Shown here piece after piece: positions 8,631 through 18,371 of a stretch of DNA of 64,000 nucleotides (positions are counted from its first letter, which is position 1; each line of letters starts with the position of its first letter). Both the position numbers and the translations under genes were made by a program. The notes beneath the pieces were generated by a model that was not told where the DNA came from, made no database searches, and saw only the letters and a list, made by a program, of their open reading frames with translations. Origin of the DNA: Pseudidiomarina marina (GTDB taxonomy: Bacteria > Pseudomonadota > Gammaproteobacteria > Enterobacterales > Alteromonadaceae); the NCBI RefSeq assembly GCF_003987045.1, contig NZ_PIPZ01000001.1, positions 310,001-374,000 of the forward strand. The letters run 5' to 3'.

Positions 8631-9689
8631 ATGAAAGCTAATTTATTGGTACTAGCAGGTGCTGCCACGGTACTTGCTAGTGCATGTACGTTTACCCCTA
8701 AACAACAAGCAGAAGGTAAGTTTGATTACACTGAGCTTGCCGTCGAAGGTTCAATTCAACCTGCACCAAATAAACAACTACCGGAACCGACCAATCGTTA
8801 CACAGTGCCGGATGCAGAACGTTCAGGACCGATCGGAACAGCTGTGCCAATCTTAGCACCGAAATTAGTGTGGCCAGTGGCTGATGGTAGCCGAGTTGAA
8901 GAGGCGGAAGATCAAGTTCGTATTTATTTTGATGAGCTTGATGGGATGTCCGATATCGAACAGTATGTCTGGCAGGGGGCACTGCAGGCCTTACGGATGC
9001 GAAATATCGGCGTCACTGAGCAGGTTAATCGTCAAAGTATTCAAACAGATTGGGTGGTTGAGACGTTTGTATACGGTGAAGATGAAGAGGAAGTAAGTAT
9101 TCGCCGCCGTTTCCGGTTTGATTTTGCAACCGCAGAACATGGCAGAACAACGGCGGTTAATAGCTCGGTTATAGAACGTCAATTAACAGCCGAGGATACC
9201 GTTGAAATTGACAATAGCTACCTTGATTTCCGTGATCGTGATGCCGCCACTACAGCACTCAACATGGTGATTAGTGAAATTGCGATTACGCAACAAACGG
9301 GTGTTGCCGATGTTGATGATGAAGGCGCTGTGCTTGTTGATATGGGCTTTGATGAAGACGGCTATGCAAGCTTTATTATGGGCGCTAGCTTCAGTTATAC
9401 CTGGGCATTGATGCGAGACGTGTTGCCAGAAGTAGGTTTTAAAGTTGACGATTATAACCGTGAAATCGGTCGCTTTTATGTTACTTACGAACTTGAAGAA
9501 TCATTCTGGGGTGGTCGTTCCGACGGGAAACTAGAATTACCTGAAGGCGCCTATGAAGTGAAAGTAACCGGCGATGCGAAGCGCACATCGATTACTCTGT
9601 TCCGTGACCGAGAAGCGTTAAGTGCGGACGAAGTGATGCAAATTTTTGCACCGTTTGCTGCTGAAATTCGCACCCAAAGTGGCGTATAA
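8631..9689 (+). CDS. bamC: Outer membrane assembly lipoprotein BamC
   Basis: A lipoprotein subunit of the beta-barrel assembly machine. The signal sequence ends with ASAC (lipid Cys19), followed by an unstructured region as in E. coli BamC and then two helix-grip domains of about 100 residues each. 352 residues, near the usual 344. Placement between dapA and purC strongly supports the call. Its stop lies inside a short inverted repeat (AGTGGCG at 9678-9684, CGCCACT at 9693-9699) that could lower read-through into purC but lacks a good T tract. Confidence 0.9.
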   Translation: MKANLLVLAGAATVLASACTFTPKQQAEGKFDYTELAVEGSIQPAPNKQLPEPTNRYTVPDAERSGPIGTAVPILAPKLVWPVADGSRVEEAEDQVRIYFDELDGMSDIEQYVWQGALQALRMRNIGVTEQVNRQSIQTDWVVETFVYGEDEEEVSIRRRFRFDFATAEHGRTTAVNSSVIERQLTAEDTVEIDNSYLDFRDRDAATTALNMVISEIAITQQTGVADVDDEGAVLVDMGFDEDGYASFIMGASFSYTWALMRDVLPEVGFKVDDYNREIGRFYVTYELEESFWGGRSDGKLELPEGAYEVKVTGDAKRTSITLFRDREALSADEVMQIFAPFAAEIRTQSGV

Positions 9690-9733
9690 TATCGCCACTT
9701 TAATTCGCTAACTGTTCGGAGATACAGCTGCTC

Positions 9734-10447
9734 ATGGAAAAACGTACTGAATTGTATCGGGGTAAGGCCAAGACCGTATTTACCACGGATAACCCTGAAC
9801 GCTTAATTCTTCAGTTCCGCAACGATACCTCAGCCTTTGATGGTGAGAAAGTTGAGCAGCTGGATCGCAAAGGTATGGTGAACAATAAGTTCAACAACTT
9901 CATCATGGCGAAGCTTGAAGATGCAGGCATTCCAACTCAATTGGATCAAGTATTGAGCGATACGGAAACATTGGTTAAAAAGCTAGCGATGATTCCAGTT
10001 GAATGCGTTATTCGGAATTATGCGGCAGGTTCTTTAGTGCGCCGTTTAGGAGTAACCGAAGGGCAGGAGTTGAATCCACCAACGTTCGAACAGTTTTTGA
10101 AAAACGATGCGCTACATGACCCAATGATCAACGAATCTCTGGCAATCAGTTTCGGGTGGGCAACCGCTGAGCAGTTGGCACAAATGAAGGCGCTTACTTT
10201 CAAAGTAAACGACGTACTGAAAAAGTTGTTTGACGACGCTGGTATGTTGTTGGTTGATTTTAAACTTGAATTTGGTGTCGACGGCGATGGCAATATTGTC
10301 TTGGGCGATGAGTTTAGTCCAGATGGTTGCCGTTTGTGGGACAAAGAAACGCGTAAAAAGCTTGATAAAGATCGGTTCCGTCAAGGTCTAGGCGGTGTTG
10401 TTGAAGCTTATGAAGAGGTGGCTGCACGGTTGGGCGTTCCGCTTTAA
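9734..10447 (+). CDS. purC: Phosphoribosylaminoimidazole-succinocarboxamide synthase
   Basis: SAICAR synthase, which ligates aspartate to CAIR using ATP in purine synthesis. 237 residues, the standard bacterial length. Family motifs: [10 protein letters not shown] at the N-terminus, [12 protein letters not shown] (nucleotide loop), [16 protein letters not shown], and LVDFKLEFG followed by [16 protein letters not shown] at 9718-9721 lies 12 bases before the ATG. It ends the dapA-bamC-purC block and overlaps the DUF2897 gene tail to tail by 4 bases. Confidence 0.97.
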   Translation: MEKRTELYRGKAKTVFTTDNPERLILQFRNDTSAFDGEKVEQLDRKGMVNNKFNNFIMAKLEDAGIPTQLDQVLSDTETLVKKLAMIPVECVIRNYAAGSLVRRLGVTEGQELNPPTFEQFLKNDALHDPMINESLAISFGWATAEQLAQMKALTFKVNDVLKKLFDDAGMLLVDFKLEFGVDGDGNIVLGDEFSPDGCRLWDKETRKKLDKDRFRQGLGGVVEAYEEVAARLGVPL

Positions 10448-10596
10448 TCGTCACGCCAATCATCGTCATCTGAATCATCTTGATGCCGTTGCTGTTTATC
10501 TTTCAGCGACGGCATTTTTATATGTGCGGTATGTTTTAACAGCATTAAATTACCGACAATAATGCCAACCGCAAGTAAAATCATTAACCAAACCAT
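10444..10596 (-). CDS. ypfN: DUF2897 (YpfN-like) small membrane protein
   Basis: A 50-residue frame: one membrane helix ([20 protein letters not shown]), a short basic stretch, then an acidic tail full of Asp ending DDDWRDD. This layout is that of YpfN, which sits beside dapE in Enterobacteria; here only the M15 peptidase gene separates them. Its ATG at 10596 is 13 bases inside the 3' end of the peptidase gene, indicating coupled translation. Function unknown. Confidence 0.75.
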   Translation of the reverse strand: MVWLMILLAVGIIVGNLMLLKHTAHIKMPSLKDKQQRHQDDSDDDDWRDD

Positions 10597-11300
10597 ATAT
10601 CACCTGATGTGATATCTGCATTGCAGATACTGTCAATATAACGATGCTTAATTTCAGCCAGTTGCTCAATGACGTATTCGCGCCCAGCTACATCATACTT
10701 GGTTAGTACGTTGGTAAGCTGCTCAACGTTTATCTCCGCGTGTGCTTGGTTAGCCAGATGTTGTTGGCTAAGATGCCAAGGCTCGGCTGCAACGCCGCCT
10801 TGATAGCGTGCATATGGGAAGAAAAAACCAAAATCGCGAGCATGTTTTATTAACCATTGATGTAGCTCATAACACGGCCCAGATTCTTGGTACTCTGCCG
10901 GAATTAATTCGAGTTTGCGCTCACCGGTGGAAAATGGCGTCGGATCGTACACATCAAAGTCAGTACCCCAATGATGTCGAGAAGCGCCGGGTAGCGCTGA
11001 CCAAGTTAATATCGCTTCAATTTTTTCACCTACCGAGAGGTTTGTCGCATCGAGTAACTCGCCGCGATCATTATACAGCGGCGCTTCGCCATTGAATTTT
11101 CGGTTCCAAATGGTGCGTTGACGCTCAAAATCACGAAAAGCAGAAGCAATTGCCATGGTTATTCCAGCGTCGGCTGCAGCGTCGCGCATGGCAATATAAG
11201 CTTGCGCAACGGGTTCCTGTAGGCGCACACCATCGCGTTCACCTGCGATCTGTTCGGTATGGTTAGAGTTAATACCGTACAACTGCTCAAGGGTTAACAT
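10584..11300 (-). CDS. M15 family D-alanyl-D-alanine carboxypeptidase
   Basis: A 238-residue zinc peptidase of the VanY/M15B type that would trim peptidoglycan peptides. The zinc and catalytic motifs are visible: [14 protein letters not shown] (His and Asp ligands) and AAEPWHLS (catalytic Glu and third His). An N-terminal segment [20 protein letters not shown] is typical of the family. There is no obvious signal peptide from the start [11 protein letters not shown], so location is uncertain. It overlaps dapE by 7 bases and ypfN by 13 bases, in one operon with them. Confidence 0.82.
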   Translation of the reverse strand: MLTLEQLYGINSNHTEQIAGERDGVRLQEPVAQAYIAMRDAAADAGITMAIASAFRDFERQRTIWNRKFNGEAPLYNDRGELLDATNLSVGEKIEAILTWSALPGASRHHWGTDFDVYDPTPFSTGERKLELIPAEYQESGPCYELHQWLIKHARDFGFFFPYARYQGGVAAEPWHLSQQHLANQAHAEINVEQLTNVLTKYDVAGREYVIEQLAEIKHRYIDSICNADITSGDIWFG

Positions 11301-12418
11301 AATAGGTTCTCAAGGACTTTTTCGTAAACTCGCGTCAATGTATCTAAATCCTCTTCGCTGACACATTCATTCACTTTATGAATTGTGGCGTTCACTGGCC
11401 CTAACTCGATGACTTGGGCTCCTGTTGGCGCAATAAAGCGACCATCCGAGGTGCCGCCAGCAGTGGATAACTCTGGAAGTCGGCCGGTAAATTCCGCGAT
11501 AGCCTTCACCGTCGCATCAACCAATTCACCGGATTCGGTTAAAAACGGCTCGCCATTGAGTTTCCACGTTAACGAATAGTCTAAATTGTGGTGCTCAACA
11601 ATGTCGATGACGCGCTGTTTAAGTTGTTCTGAGGTTGATTCCGTACTGAAACGAAAATTGAACTGAACATGCAGTTCGCCAGGAATAACGTTGCCAGCGC
11701 CAGTTCCTGCTTGAATATTGGAAATTTGAAAACTGGTTGGTGGAAACGAATCGTTACCGTCATCCCAATGCGAATGCGCTAGCTCGGCTAAAGCCGATGA
11801 TGCCATATGTATTGGATTTTCAGCTAAATGGGGGTAGGCAACGTGCCCTTGAATACCAAACACGATTAAATCTCCGGTAAGGCTACCACGGCGACCATTT
11901 TTGACCACATCACCAAGTTCCGCTGTACTCGATGGTTCGCCAACCAGACACCAAGTTATTTTTTCTTGCCGTGCTTCAAGCGTTTCGACGACTTTCGGCG
12001 TACCGTTTATAAAAGGGCCTTCTTCGTCACTGGTGATAAGAAATGCAATACTGCCTTTATGATTCGGGTGGCTTGCGACAAACCGTTCAGTGGCAACCAC
12101 CATCGCCGCCAAGCTGCCCTTCATATCAGCGGCGCCACGGCCGTATATATAGCCGTCTTTTCGCGTCGCCGAGAATGGTGGATAGATCCAAGCATGTTCG
12201 GCTCCTGCAGGTACCACGTCGGTGTGGCCGGCGAAACAAAACACGGGTCCATCGGTACCCCGACGAGCCCATAAATTCGTTGTATCTTCAAACACCATGG
12301 TTTCTAATCGAAAGCCGAGCTGCGCCAGACGTTGACCAATAAGTTCTTGGCAGCCTTCGTCATTTGGCGTAACCGATGGGCGTTGGATTAACTCACAGGT
12401 GAGGGCAACTGTATCCAC
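11294..12418 (-). CDS. dapE: Succinyl-diaminopimelate desuccinylase
   Basis: A di-zinc M20 hydrolase that releases LL-diaminopimelate from its succinyl derivative. The frame could start at a GTG at 12445, but the GTG at 12418 overlaps the TAG of the upstream gene and gives 374 residues, matching the usual length and N-terminus ([18 protein letters not shown]). Metal and catalytic motifs: [34 protein letters not shown] and, near the end, [15 protein letters not shown]. Together with dapA it places two steps of lysine synthesis in the window. Confidence 0.95.
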   Translation of the reverse strand: MDTVALTCELIQRPSVTPNDEGCQELIGQRLAQLGFRLETMVFEDTTNLWARRGTDGPVFCFAGHTDVVPAGAEHAWIYPPFSATRKDGYIYGRGAADMKGSLAAMVVATERFVASHPNHKGSIAFLITSDEEGPFINGTPKVVETLEARQEKITWCLVGEPSSTAELGDVVKNGRRGSLTGDLIVFGIQGHVAYPHLAENPIHMASSALAELAHSHWDDGNDSFPPTSFQISNIQAGTGAGNVIPGELHVQFNFRFSTESTSEQLKQRVIDIVEHHNLDYSLTWKLNGEPFLTESGELVDATVKAIAEFTGRLPELSTAGGTSDGRFIAPTGAQVIELGPVNATIHKVNECVSEEDLDTLTRVYEKVLENLLC

Positions 12419-12771
12419 TAGCGCTGCTCCAATGCAGACTGCCACAGCTTTTCATTAAAGCCCGCAGATAACGTACCATGACAATCCAATAGGGGGCGTT
12501 TCATTAGCGTTGGGTGCTCTTGCAATAGGCGCACCGCATCCTCGTTGGTCGCTATTTGTTGTTGCTCAGCACTGAGTTGCCGCCATGCCGTACTGCGTTT
12601 GTTAATAACGGTATCGCTACCAAGTTGCTCTAGCCAAACAGCAATAGTACTCGTTGGAACTGGCTCAGCGCGCACATCATGGAAATGAAACGTAACCTGT
12701 TGTTGCTCGAGCCATTTGCGTGCTTTGCGAACCGTATCGCAATTAGGAATACCGTAAACTGTAATACTCAT
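12418..12771 (-). CDS. Spx/MgsR-like ArsC-family protein (YffB type)
   Basis: A 117-residue thioredoxin-fold protein. The start ATG at 12771 is chosen because [20 protein letters not shown] is the normal family N-terminus; the frame extends further upstream without homology. A single redox cysteine lies in [10 protein letters not shown], and the C-terminal [10 protein letters not shown] replaces the RPIV segment of true arsenate reductases. Members next to dapE (YffB in E. coli) have no firmly known reaction. Its TAG overlaps the dapE GTG, so the two are coupled. Confidence 0.85.
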   Translation of the reverse strand: MSITVYGIPNCDTVRKARKWLEQQQVTFHFHDVRAEPVPTSTIAVWLEQLGSDTVINKRSTAWRQLSAEQQQIATNEDAVRLLQEHPTLMKRPLLDCHGTLSAGFNEKLWQSALEQR

Positions 12772-13003
12772 GTGTCGATTTTCTCTTTCTTGTAAAACAT
12801 CTGTAGGCGCATTGTGACAAAGCCGCTGTGAATTCTCCACAATTTATGTGGATAACTCTGTGAGTTAGCTGCAGTGAAGTATGTAACGTGATGAATTATA
12901 TAGATATTTTGTAATGATTGATTTCCGTACAGTTGGCTAGAAAAACCGTTTTTCGTTATTCGATCGCTGCGCTTGTCGTTATTCGAAAAAACAGACACAC
13001 TAC

Positions 13004-13045
13004 AACGATTAACGATTAACGATTAACGATTAACGATTAACGAAT
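13004..13045. repeat. Tandem heptamer array AACGATT (6 units)
   Basis: Five perfect copies of AACGATT followed by AACGAAT, directly upstream of the yfbV gene. Just upstream, at 12953-12985, the complementary form CGTTATTCG occurs twice, so the region can fold back on itself. Related heptamer arrays lie at 30754-30827 and 43982-44024. Slippage could change the copy number. Confidence 0.85.
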
Positions 13046-13054
13046 AACGCACTT

Positions 13055-13462
13055 ATGAACTTATTTAAATTAATGAAAGATGGCCAGCATTACGCCAACA
13101 TTTGGCCTCGGCACGCCGTTGTCGCTGCAATGACCGAGAGCCGAGTGGTGCCTGCGGTGCAATTTGCAGCTCGGTGGATGCCGGCTCTGGCGGTGATTAA
13201 TCTTGCGGTGCAATGGCAGTGGCAGGGACACATGCTGGTGCCGCAGGCGTTGGTCACGTCGTTATTCCTACTGTCGTTGCCGTTTCAAGGTTGGTTTTGG
13301 CTTGGACGCCGCGCAAATACGAAGTTAGATCCGCGCTTGAAGCATTGGTATGGTGACTTGGCGAAAAAACTGAAGGTGCAACCGCAGGCGCAGCCGACCT
13401 ATATGGATTTAGCAAAAATATTAAAAAAAGCACTCCAAGAACTGCCGCCAGACGAGCATTAA
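13055..13462 (+). CDS. yfbV: UPF0208 membrane protein YfbV
   Basis: A 135-residue protein with two central hydrophobic helices and a cytoplasmic tail. The start MNLFKLMKDGQHYANIWP matches the family signature (FFSLFRRGQHYSKTWP in E. coli), and the tail PTYMDLAKILKKALQELPP aligns with the E. coli C-terminus. In E. coli YfbV affects organisation of the Ter macrodomain; that role is only assumed here. A heptamer repeat array sits 10 bases upstream of its ATG. A GC-rich inverted repeat (13443-13451 with 13464-13472) spans its stop codon and may end transcription. Confidence 0.88.
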   Translation: MNLFKLMKDGQHYANIWPRHAVVAAMTESRVVPAVQFAARWMPALAVINLAVQWQWQGHMLVPQALVTSLFLLSLPFQGWFWLGRRANTKLDPRLKHWYGDLAKKLKVQPQAQPTYMDLAKILKKALQELPPDEH

Positions 13463-13479
13463 CCTGGCGGCAAGATTAC

Positions 13480-14289
13480 TTAAATAGAGAACGAACTCCA
13501 AATTGGCGCATGATCAGACGGTTTCTCGATGCCACGTAGTTCGTAGTCAATGCCGCTATCATTACAAACCGCTGCTAGCTTTTTTGTTGCCAAAATGAGA
13601 TCGATTCGTAGTCCTCGGTTGTCGTCAAAGCCCCGTGAACGATAATCGAACCAGCTATATTGATCGGTTACTTCTGGGTGTTGCTGACGATAGGTGTCAA
13701 TTAATCCCCAATCTAGCAGCGTATTCAGCCACACGCGCTCTTCTGGAAGGAAGCTACATTTGCCGGTACGCAACCAACGTTTTGCGTTGTCGTCACCAAT
13801 ACCGATGTCACAATCCTGGTGCGAAATATTCATATCACCCATAACAACAACCGACTGTTCGCTGTCGAGCTCATTATTCAGGTAATTCATCAAGTCAGCA
13901 TAGAACTTTTCTTTAGCTGGGAATTTTAGCGGGTGGTCACGACTTTCACCTTGCGGAAAATAACCGTTTAATACGCGCACGCGCTCGCCACTATCAGTAA
14001 TATAGTCACCCATAATCATTCGACGTTGGGCTTCCTCACCATCGTTTGGAAAACCAAACGTTGGATTTTCTAACGGCTTTTTACTTAACAGCGCCACACC
14101 ATAATGGCCTTTTTGACCGTGAAAAATCACGTGGTAGCCCATCGCCTCAACATCTGCGAGCGGAAACTGTTCGTCGTGAACCTTGGTTTCTTGCAATCCA
14201 ATCACATCGGGTTGATGCTTCTGAATGAGCGCTTCAAGCTGATGTAAGCGCGCGCGAATACCATTAATGTTGAATGAAATGACTTTCAT
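13480..14289 (-). CDS. xthA: Exodeoxyribonuclease III
   Basis: AP endonuclease and 3'-5' exonuclease of base-excision repair. 269 residues, as in E. coli. Motifs of the endonuclease/exonuclease/phosphatase fold appear in order: [10 protein letters not shown] at the N-terminus, DVIGLQETK (metal-binding Glu), [36 protein letters not shown], and the terminal SDHAPIW with the catalytic His. It is a single gene, convergent with yfbV and divergent from the patatin-like gene. Confidence 0.95.
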   Translation of the reverse strand: MKVISFNINGIRARLHQLEALIQKHQPDVIGLQETKVHDEQFPLADVEAMGYHVIFHGQKGHYGVALLSKKPLENPTFGFPNDGEEAQRRMIMGDYITDSGERVRVLNGYFPQGESRDHPLKFPAKEKFYADLMNYLNNELDSEQSVVVMGDMNISHQDCDIGIGDDNAKRWLRTGKCSFLPEERVWLNTLLDWGLIDTYRQQHPEVTDQYSWFDYRSRGFDDNRGLRIDLILATKKLAAVCNDSGIDYELRGIEKPSDHAPIWSSFSI

Positions 14290-14455
14290 TTTTACTCTCT
14301 TGAATTCGTTTAGGTCAATTTTAACAAAGGAAATTCGGTAAGTGCGGCAAGCATATCAGATTGCCACAATCGAGGCGACAAGAGCTGTTTAACGTGCGCT
14401 TTTTCGATATACTCAGACCATATAACACGTTGTACGAGCAAGGAATACAGAGAAC

Positions 14456-15523
14456 ATGACCACCGATTGGTTGACCATTAAGGCAGGGCGCGACGCTTGG
14501 TTACATATTCAAGATAACGGCTTAAACGCAGATGATATTGGCTTATTGTTAGGCGCTTCTGGTGGTCCTAAGTGGTTTGTTTTGCAGGGCATTGATCGTT
14601 ATTTGTTCGGTGACTTTTTCAGCCAGCGCACGCAACCGCTCGATATGCTGGGAACTTCCGCTGGGGCTTGGCGTTTTGCAAGTTTAGGGCAAGCTGATCC
14701 GGTGGCCGCAAGCGATTTATTCTGCCGGTTGTATCGCCAACAAACTTACAGTGCGAAACCTGATGTGCGCGAAATTACCGATGAAGCCATCAAATTGTTG
14801 CATGAATATGTTCCTGATGCCGCAGTGATTGACTTGTTGCAGCAAGATAAATATAGACATCATTGGATTGTCACTCGGTGTCGTGGTTTAACTGGTACCA
14901 ACGGACGTCGGCAAATTGCTGGATTACTTGGGTCTGCGGCTGCCAATGCCATGAGTCGTCGGCATTTGGGGCGTTTTTATGATCGGGTAATTATGCACCA
15001 TCCGCAGTCCACCGTTGAATTTGCTAAAGGTTGGCAAGATATTCCGACTTATACGGTGCCTCTTAGTCAGGAAAATTTTAAACAAGCGCTATTGGCTACC
15101 GGCTCGATTCCGATGGTTCTGGAAGGGGTGATGGATATCGCGGGTGCGCCGCCTGGAATGTACCGCGATGGAGGCATCACCGATTATCACTTTGATCTCG
15201 ATTTTAGTGCGGTGAATGGGTTGGTGCTGTATCCGCATTTTTACCATCAAGTAGTACCAGGCTGGTTTGATAAAAGCCTGAAATGGCGACGCACGCGCGG
15301 GAAACAGTGGCCGAATGTGATCCTTATGTCACCGTCACCCGAATTTATTGCGTCATTACCATATGGCAAGATTCCGGATCGCACCGATTTCGCTAAACTA
15401 AGTGTTGAAGACCGCTTTAAGTATTGGCAACAAGCGGTTGAGCACGGCCATCGTATGGCCGATCAATTGCGTGAGTGGATAGAGTCGGGCGAGATTCGTC
15501 AAAAAGTTCAATTGTGGACATAA
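14456..15523 (+). CDS. Patatin-like phospholipase family protein
   Basis: A 355-residue acyl hydrolase candidate. The catalytic dyad is visible: serine in the nucleophile elbow GTSAG (residues 66-70) and aspartate in RDGGITDYHFD near residue 241. The oxyanion-hole glycine run reads LLGASGGPKWFVLQG. No signal peptide is seen, so it is probably cytoplasmic. Substrate unknown. hemH begins 26 bases downstream on the same strand, so they may share a transcript. Confidence 0.82.
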   Translation: MTTDWLTIKAGRDAWLHIQDNGLNADDIGLLLGASGGPKWFVLQGIDRYLFGDFFSQRTQPLDMLGTSAGAWRFASLGQADPVAASDLFCRLYRQQTYSAKPDVREITDEAIKLLHEYVPDAAVIDLLQQDKYRHHWIVTRCRGLTGTNGRRQIAGLLGSAAANAMSRRHLGRFYDRVIMHHPQSTVEFAKGWQDIPTYTVPLSQENFKQALLATGSIPMVLEGVMDIAGAPPGMYRDGGITDYHFDLDFSAVNGLVLYPHFYHQVVPGWFDKSLKWRRTRGKQWPNVILMSPSPEFIASLPYGKIPDRTDFAKLSVEDRFKYWQQAVEHGHRMADQLREWIESGEIRQKVQLWT

Positions 15524-15548
15524 ATGTGTACATAAGGGAGTAGTAAGC

Positions 15549-16631
15549 ATGCGTTTTCAAGGTAGTCCTAAGTTTAGTCATGCACAAACCGATAGAATTG
15601 GCGTACTCGTTACCAATCTTGGTACGCCGGATGAACCCACGACGCCTGCGCTACGCCGTTACCTACGCGAATTTCTCTCAGATCCCCGAGTGGTCGAAGT
15701 ACCGCGTTTACTGTGGTGGTTAATTTTAAACGGTATTATTTTACGAATTCGCCCACGTCGTTCTGCGGCTGCATACAAAACGGTCTGGACAGAGCGAGGT
15801 TCGCCGCTTTTATTTCATACGCAAGATCAGCAGCAGGCGTTGCAAGCGAAGTTAGCTGAGCGATATGGCGATGATGTGGTGGTTGAGTATGCGATGCGTT
15901 ATGGCAATCCATCCATTGCCTCAGGCCTACAAAAATTGTTTGATGCTGGTGTTCGTAAGCTGGTGGTATTGCCGCTTTACCCGCAGTACTCGGCCGCAAC
16001 TACCGGTTCAACCTTTGATGCTATCAGTCAAGATTTCAACAAGCGTCGATGGCTTCCTGATTTTCGCTTTGTTGGGCATTATCACGATGAGCCCAAATAT
16101 ATTGCTGCAGTAGTCGATAGTATTCGAAAATTTTGGGAGACGCATGGTAAGCCAGAGAAGCTCATTCTAAGTTATCACGGCGTGCCGCTTCGATATTTGC
16201 ATGATGGCGATCCTTATCACTGTGAATGCCATAAGACCTCGCGCTTAATCGCCGAGCAATTAGGTCTTGAAAAACACGAATATATGACCACGTTTCAATC
16301 ACGATTTGGTCGTGAAGAGTGGCTACAACCGTATACTGATGCTACTTTAAAAGCATTACCAGAGCAGGGAATTAAGCGTGTTCAGGTTGTTTGCCCTGGG
16401 TTTAGTGCCGATTGTTTAGAAACAATTGAAGAAATTGGCGAGGAAAATCGCGAGTATTTCATGGAAGCCGGCGGTATCGACTACGCTTATATTCCAGCTT
16501 TGAATGCACAGCCAGCTCATATTGATGCGCTCGCTGATATTATCGATAAGCAGTTGCATGGCTGGCAATTAACTCACGATGAGGCGCAACGCGCCGAACG
16601 CGCCACTGCATTGGAGGCGAAGCATGAGTGA
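15549..16631 (+). CDS. hemH: Ferrochelatase
   Basis: Inserts Fe2+ into protoporphyrin IX, the last step of heme synthesis. 360 residues; family motifs include VLVTNLGTPDEPTTPALRRYLREFLSDPRVVE, LSYHGVPLRYL with the metal-site histidine, YMTTFQSRFGREEWLQPYT, and VVCPGFSADCLETIEEI with the catalytic glutamate. The C-terminal tail (EAQRAERATALEAKHE) is longer than in E. coli. Its stop overlaps the next ATG by 8 bases, coupling it to the small downstream gene. Confidence 0.96.
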   Translation: MRFQGSPKFSHAQTDRIGVLVTNLGTPDEPTTPALRRYLREFLSDPRVVEVPRLLWWLILNGIILRIRPRRSAAAYKTVWTERGSPLLFHTQDQQQALQAKLAERYGDDVVVEYAMRYGNPSIASGLQKLFDAGVRKLVVLPLYPQYSAATTGSTFDAISQDFNKRRWLPDFRFVGHYHDEPKYIAAVVDSIRKFWETHGKPEKLILSYHGVPLRYLHDGDPYHCECHKTSRLIAEQLGLEKHEYMTTFQSRFGREEWLQPYTDATLKALPEQGIKRVQVVCPGFSADCLETIEEIGEENREYFMEAGGIDYAYIPALNAQPAHIDALADIIDKQLHGWQLTHDEAQRAERATALEAKHE

Positions 16632-16869
16632 TAAGGTAGACAAATCCGATGATAAGCAAGCGGAACATGAGCGCGAGCGCGTGTTTCAAATTTCCGCTAA
16701 CCGTGGGCGTTCTCGACATAAATTGCGCTATGTTGAGAGTTCGGTCAGTGACACCGGCGATTGTCGCTTATGTGTAGGGGCGTTGAGCCCCGACGAGGAA
16801 TCTTCAGCATTACCGGACGATTCGACGACGGTTAAAGACGATAACAAGGATGCTACTAGTAAACCATGA
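16624..16869 (+). CDS. Small hydrophilic protein of unknown function
   Basis: An 81-residue frame that begins inside the end of hemH and ends with a 4-base overlap with the PLD-family gene, so it is embedded in a translationally coupled trio. It is highly charged: acidic and basic runs, a central RGRSRHKLRYVES segment, and one CRLC pair. I do not recognise the family. The position and overlaps argue that it is a real gene; the composition suggests a mostly disordered protein. Confidence 0.6.
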   Translation: MSDKVDKSDDKQAEHERERVFQISANRGRSRHKLRYVESSVSDTGDCRLCVGALSPDEESSALPDDSTTVKDDNKDATSKP

Positions 16870-18332
16870 CCGAGGCGCCTGAAGGCCGATTTGCAACCGC
16901 TATACAGCCGTTACTAGCTGAACACCCAAAGCAAAGTGGTGTGGTGCCGCTAATTAATGCTCGTGAAGCATTTGCAGCACGGGTTGTGTTAGCTCGCCAC
17001 GCGCAATATACCCTAGATATTCAATATTATATTTGGCGTAACGATCGTACCGGTACGTTACTGTTTGAGGCCCTACATGAAGCGGCTGAGCGTGGTGTAA
17101 ACGTGCGATTGCTGCTGGATGACCACAACACTGCTGGCTTAGATGCGGTGTTGATTGGCTTACAAAGCCATCCAAATATTCAAATTCGTCTTTATAATCC
17201 GCTGAAGCTTCGTCGCCCGCGATTTCTTAATTATTTCTTTGATTTTGCTCGGGTTAATCGCCGCATGCACAACAAAGCCTTTATTGCTGATCAACAGGTT
17301 TTGATTAGTGGTGGTCGTAATATTGGTGATGAATATTTTGGTGCGCACGATGATATGATTTTTGCCGATCTCGATGCGCTGATGATTGGTCCGGTAGTAA
17401 AGCAGGCCCAACAAGAATTTGAGAAATATTGGAATAGCGCCTCAGCGGTTCCACTCAGTCAATTGTTCACGTTAACGAAGCCACAAAGTTTGACGAAATT
17501 GGAGCAACGCGCGAGCGTGATTGAAGCCGACCCTAGCGCACGGCAATACATAGAAGCCATTCGTGAATTACCGTTTGTGCAAGATTTTTTGACCCAAACG
17601 TTAGACTTTGTCTGGGCTGACGTTCGGTTGATGTCGGATAGTCCAACTAAAACGTTAGGTTTAGCACAGCAGCAACACTTGCTGGCTTACCAACTTCAGC
17701 AAGCAATCGGCAATCCGCAACACTGTGTGAAGTTGGTTTCGCCTTACTTTGTGCCGACAAAGACCGGTGTCGCACAATTGTGTGAACTAGCGGCTAGCGG
17801 TGTCGATATCACCATCTTAACTAATTCGTTAGAGGCAACCGATGTCGCTGTTGTTCACGCAGGGTATGCCAAATGGCGCAAAGCGTTAATTACGGCGGGC
17901 ATTAAACTCTATGAAGTGCAAAAGGTATCGCCACTTGCGCGTAAACAAGAGCGTAAATTGCGGCGTCAGCGTCTGAAAGGTAAAGAGCGATTCGGTACCT
18001 CAGCATCTAGCCTGCACGCAAAAACCTTCAGTGTTGATAAAGAGCGAGTTTTTTTAGGTTCTTTTAACTTTGATCCGCGATCGATAGCGCTCAACACCGA
18101 ACTTGGATTTATTATTCACAGCGCCGCACTCGCGCAAAAAATTGATCAAGCGTTTCGCGATACCGTACCTAATTATGCGTATCGTGTTGATCTTGATAAA
18201 CAAGGTAAACTCTACTGGGAAGAGCGGTTAGGTCCACGAATAACTCGCTATCATTTTGAACCTGGCGTATCGTGGTGGCGTCGATTAGGCATGAAAACGC
18301 TGGCATTACTACCAATTGACTGGTTGCTTTAA
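16866..18332 (+). CDS. Phospholipase D superfamily protein (cardiolipin synthase C-like)
   Basis: A 488-residue enzyme with two HKD motifs: HNKAFIADQQVLISGGRN (residues about 137-154) and HAKTFSVDKERVFLGSFNFD (about 385-404). Length, lack of N-terminal membrane helices and motif spacing fit the ClsC/YmdC branch, which makes cardiolipin from phosphatidylglycerol and phosphatidylethanolamine. The basic patch RKQERKLRRQRLKGKERF before the second motif is typical. It overlaps the small unknown gene by 4 bases. Other PLD activities cannot be excluded. Confidence 0.85.
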   Translation: MTEAPEGRFATAIQPLLAEHPKQSGVVPLINAREAFAARVVLARHAQYTLDIQYYIWRNDRTGTLLFEALHEAAERGVNVRLLLDDHNTAGLDAVLIGLQSHPNIQIRLYNPLKLRRPRFLNYFFDFARVNRRMHNKAFIADQQVLISGGRNIGDEYFGAHDDMIFADLDALMIGPVVKQAQQEFEKYWNSASAVPLSQLFTLTKPQSLTKLEQRASVIEADPSARQYIEAIRELPFVQDFLTQTLDFVWADVRLMSDSPTKTLGLAQQQHLLAYQLQQAIGNPQHCVKLVSPYFVPTKTGVAQLCELAASGVDITILTNSLEATDVAVVHAGYAKWRKALITAGIKLYEVQKVSPLARKQERKLRRQRLKGKERFGTSASSLHAKTFSVDKERVFLGSFNFDPRSIALNTELGFIIHSAALAQKIDQAFRDTVPNYAYRVDLDKQGKLYWEERLGPRITRYHFEPGVSWWRRLGMKTLALLPIDWLL

Positions 18333-18371
18333 TTGGCGATAGCAAAATAGCCAGCAAACAAGGAGTCGTCT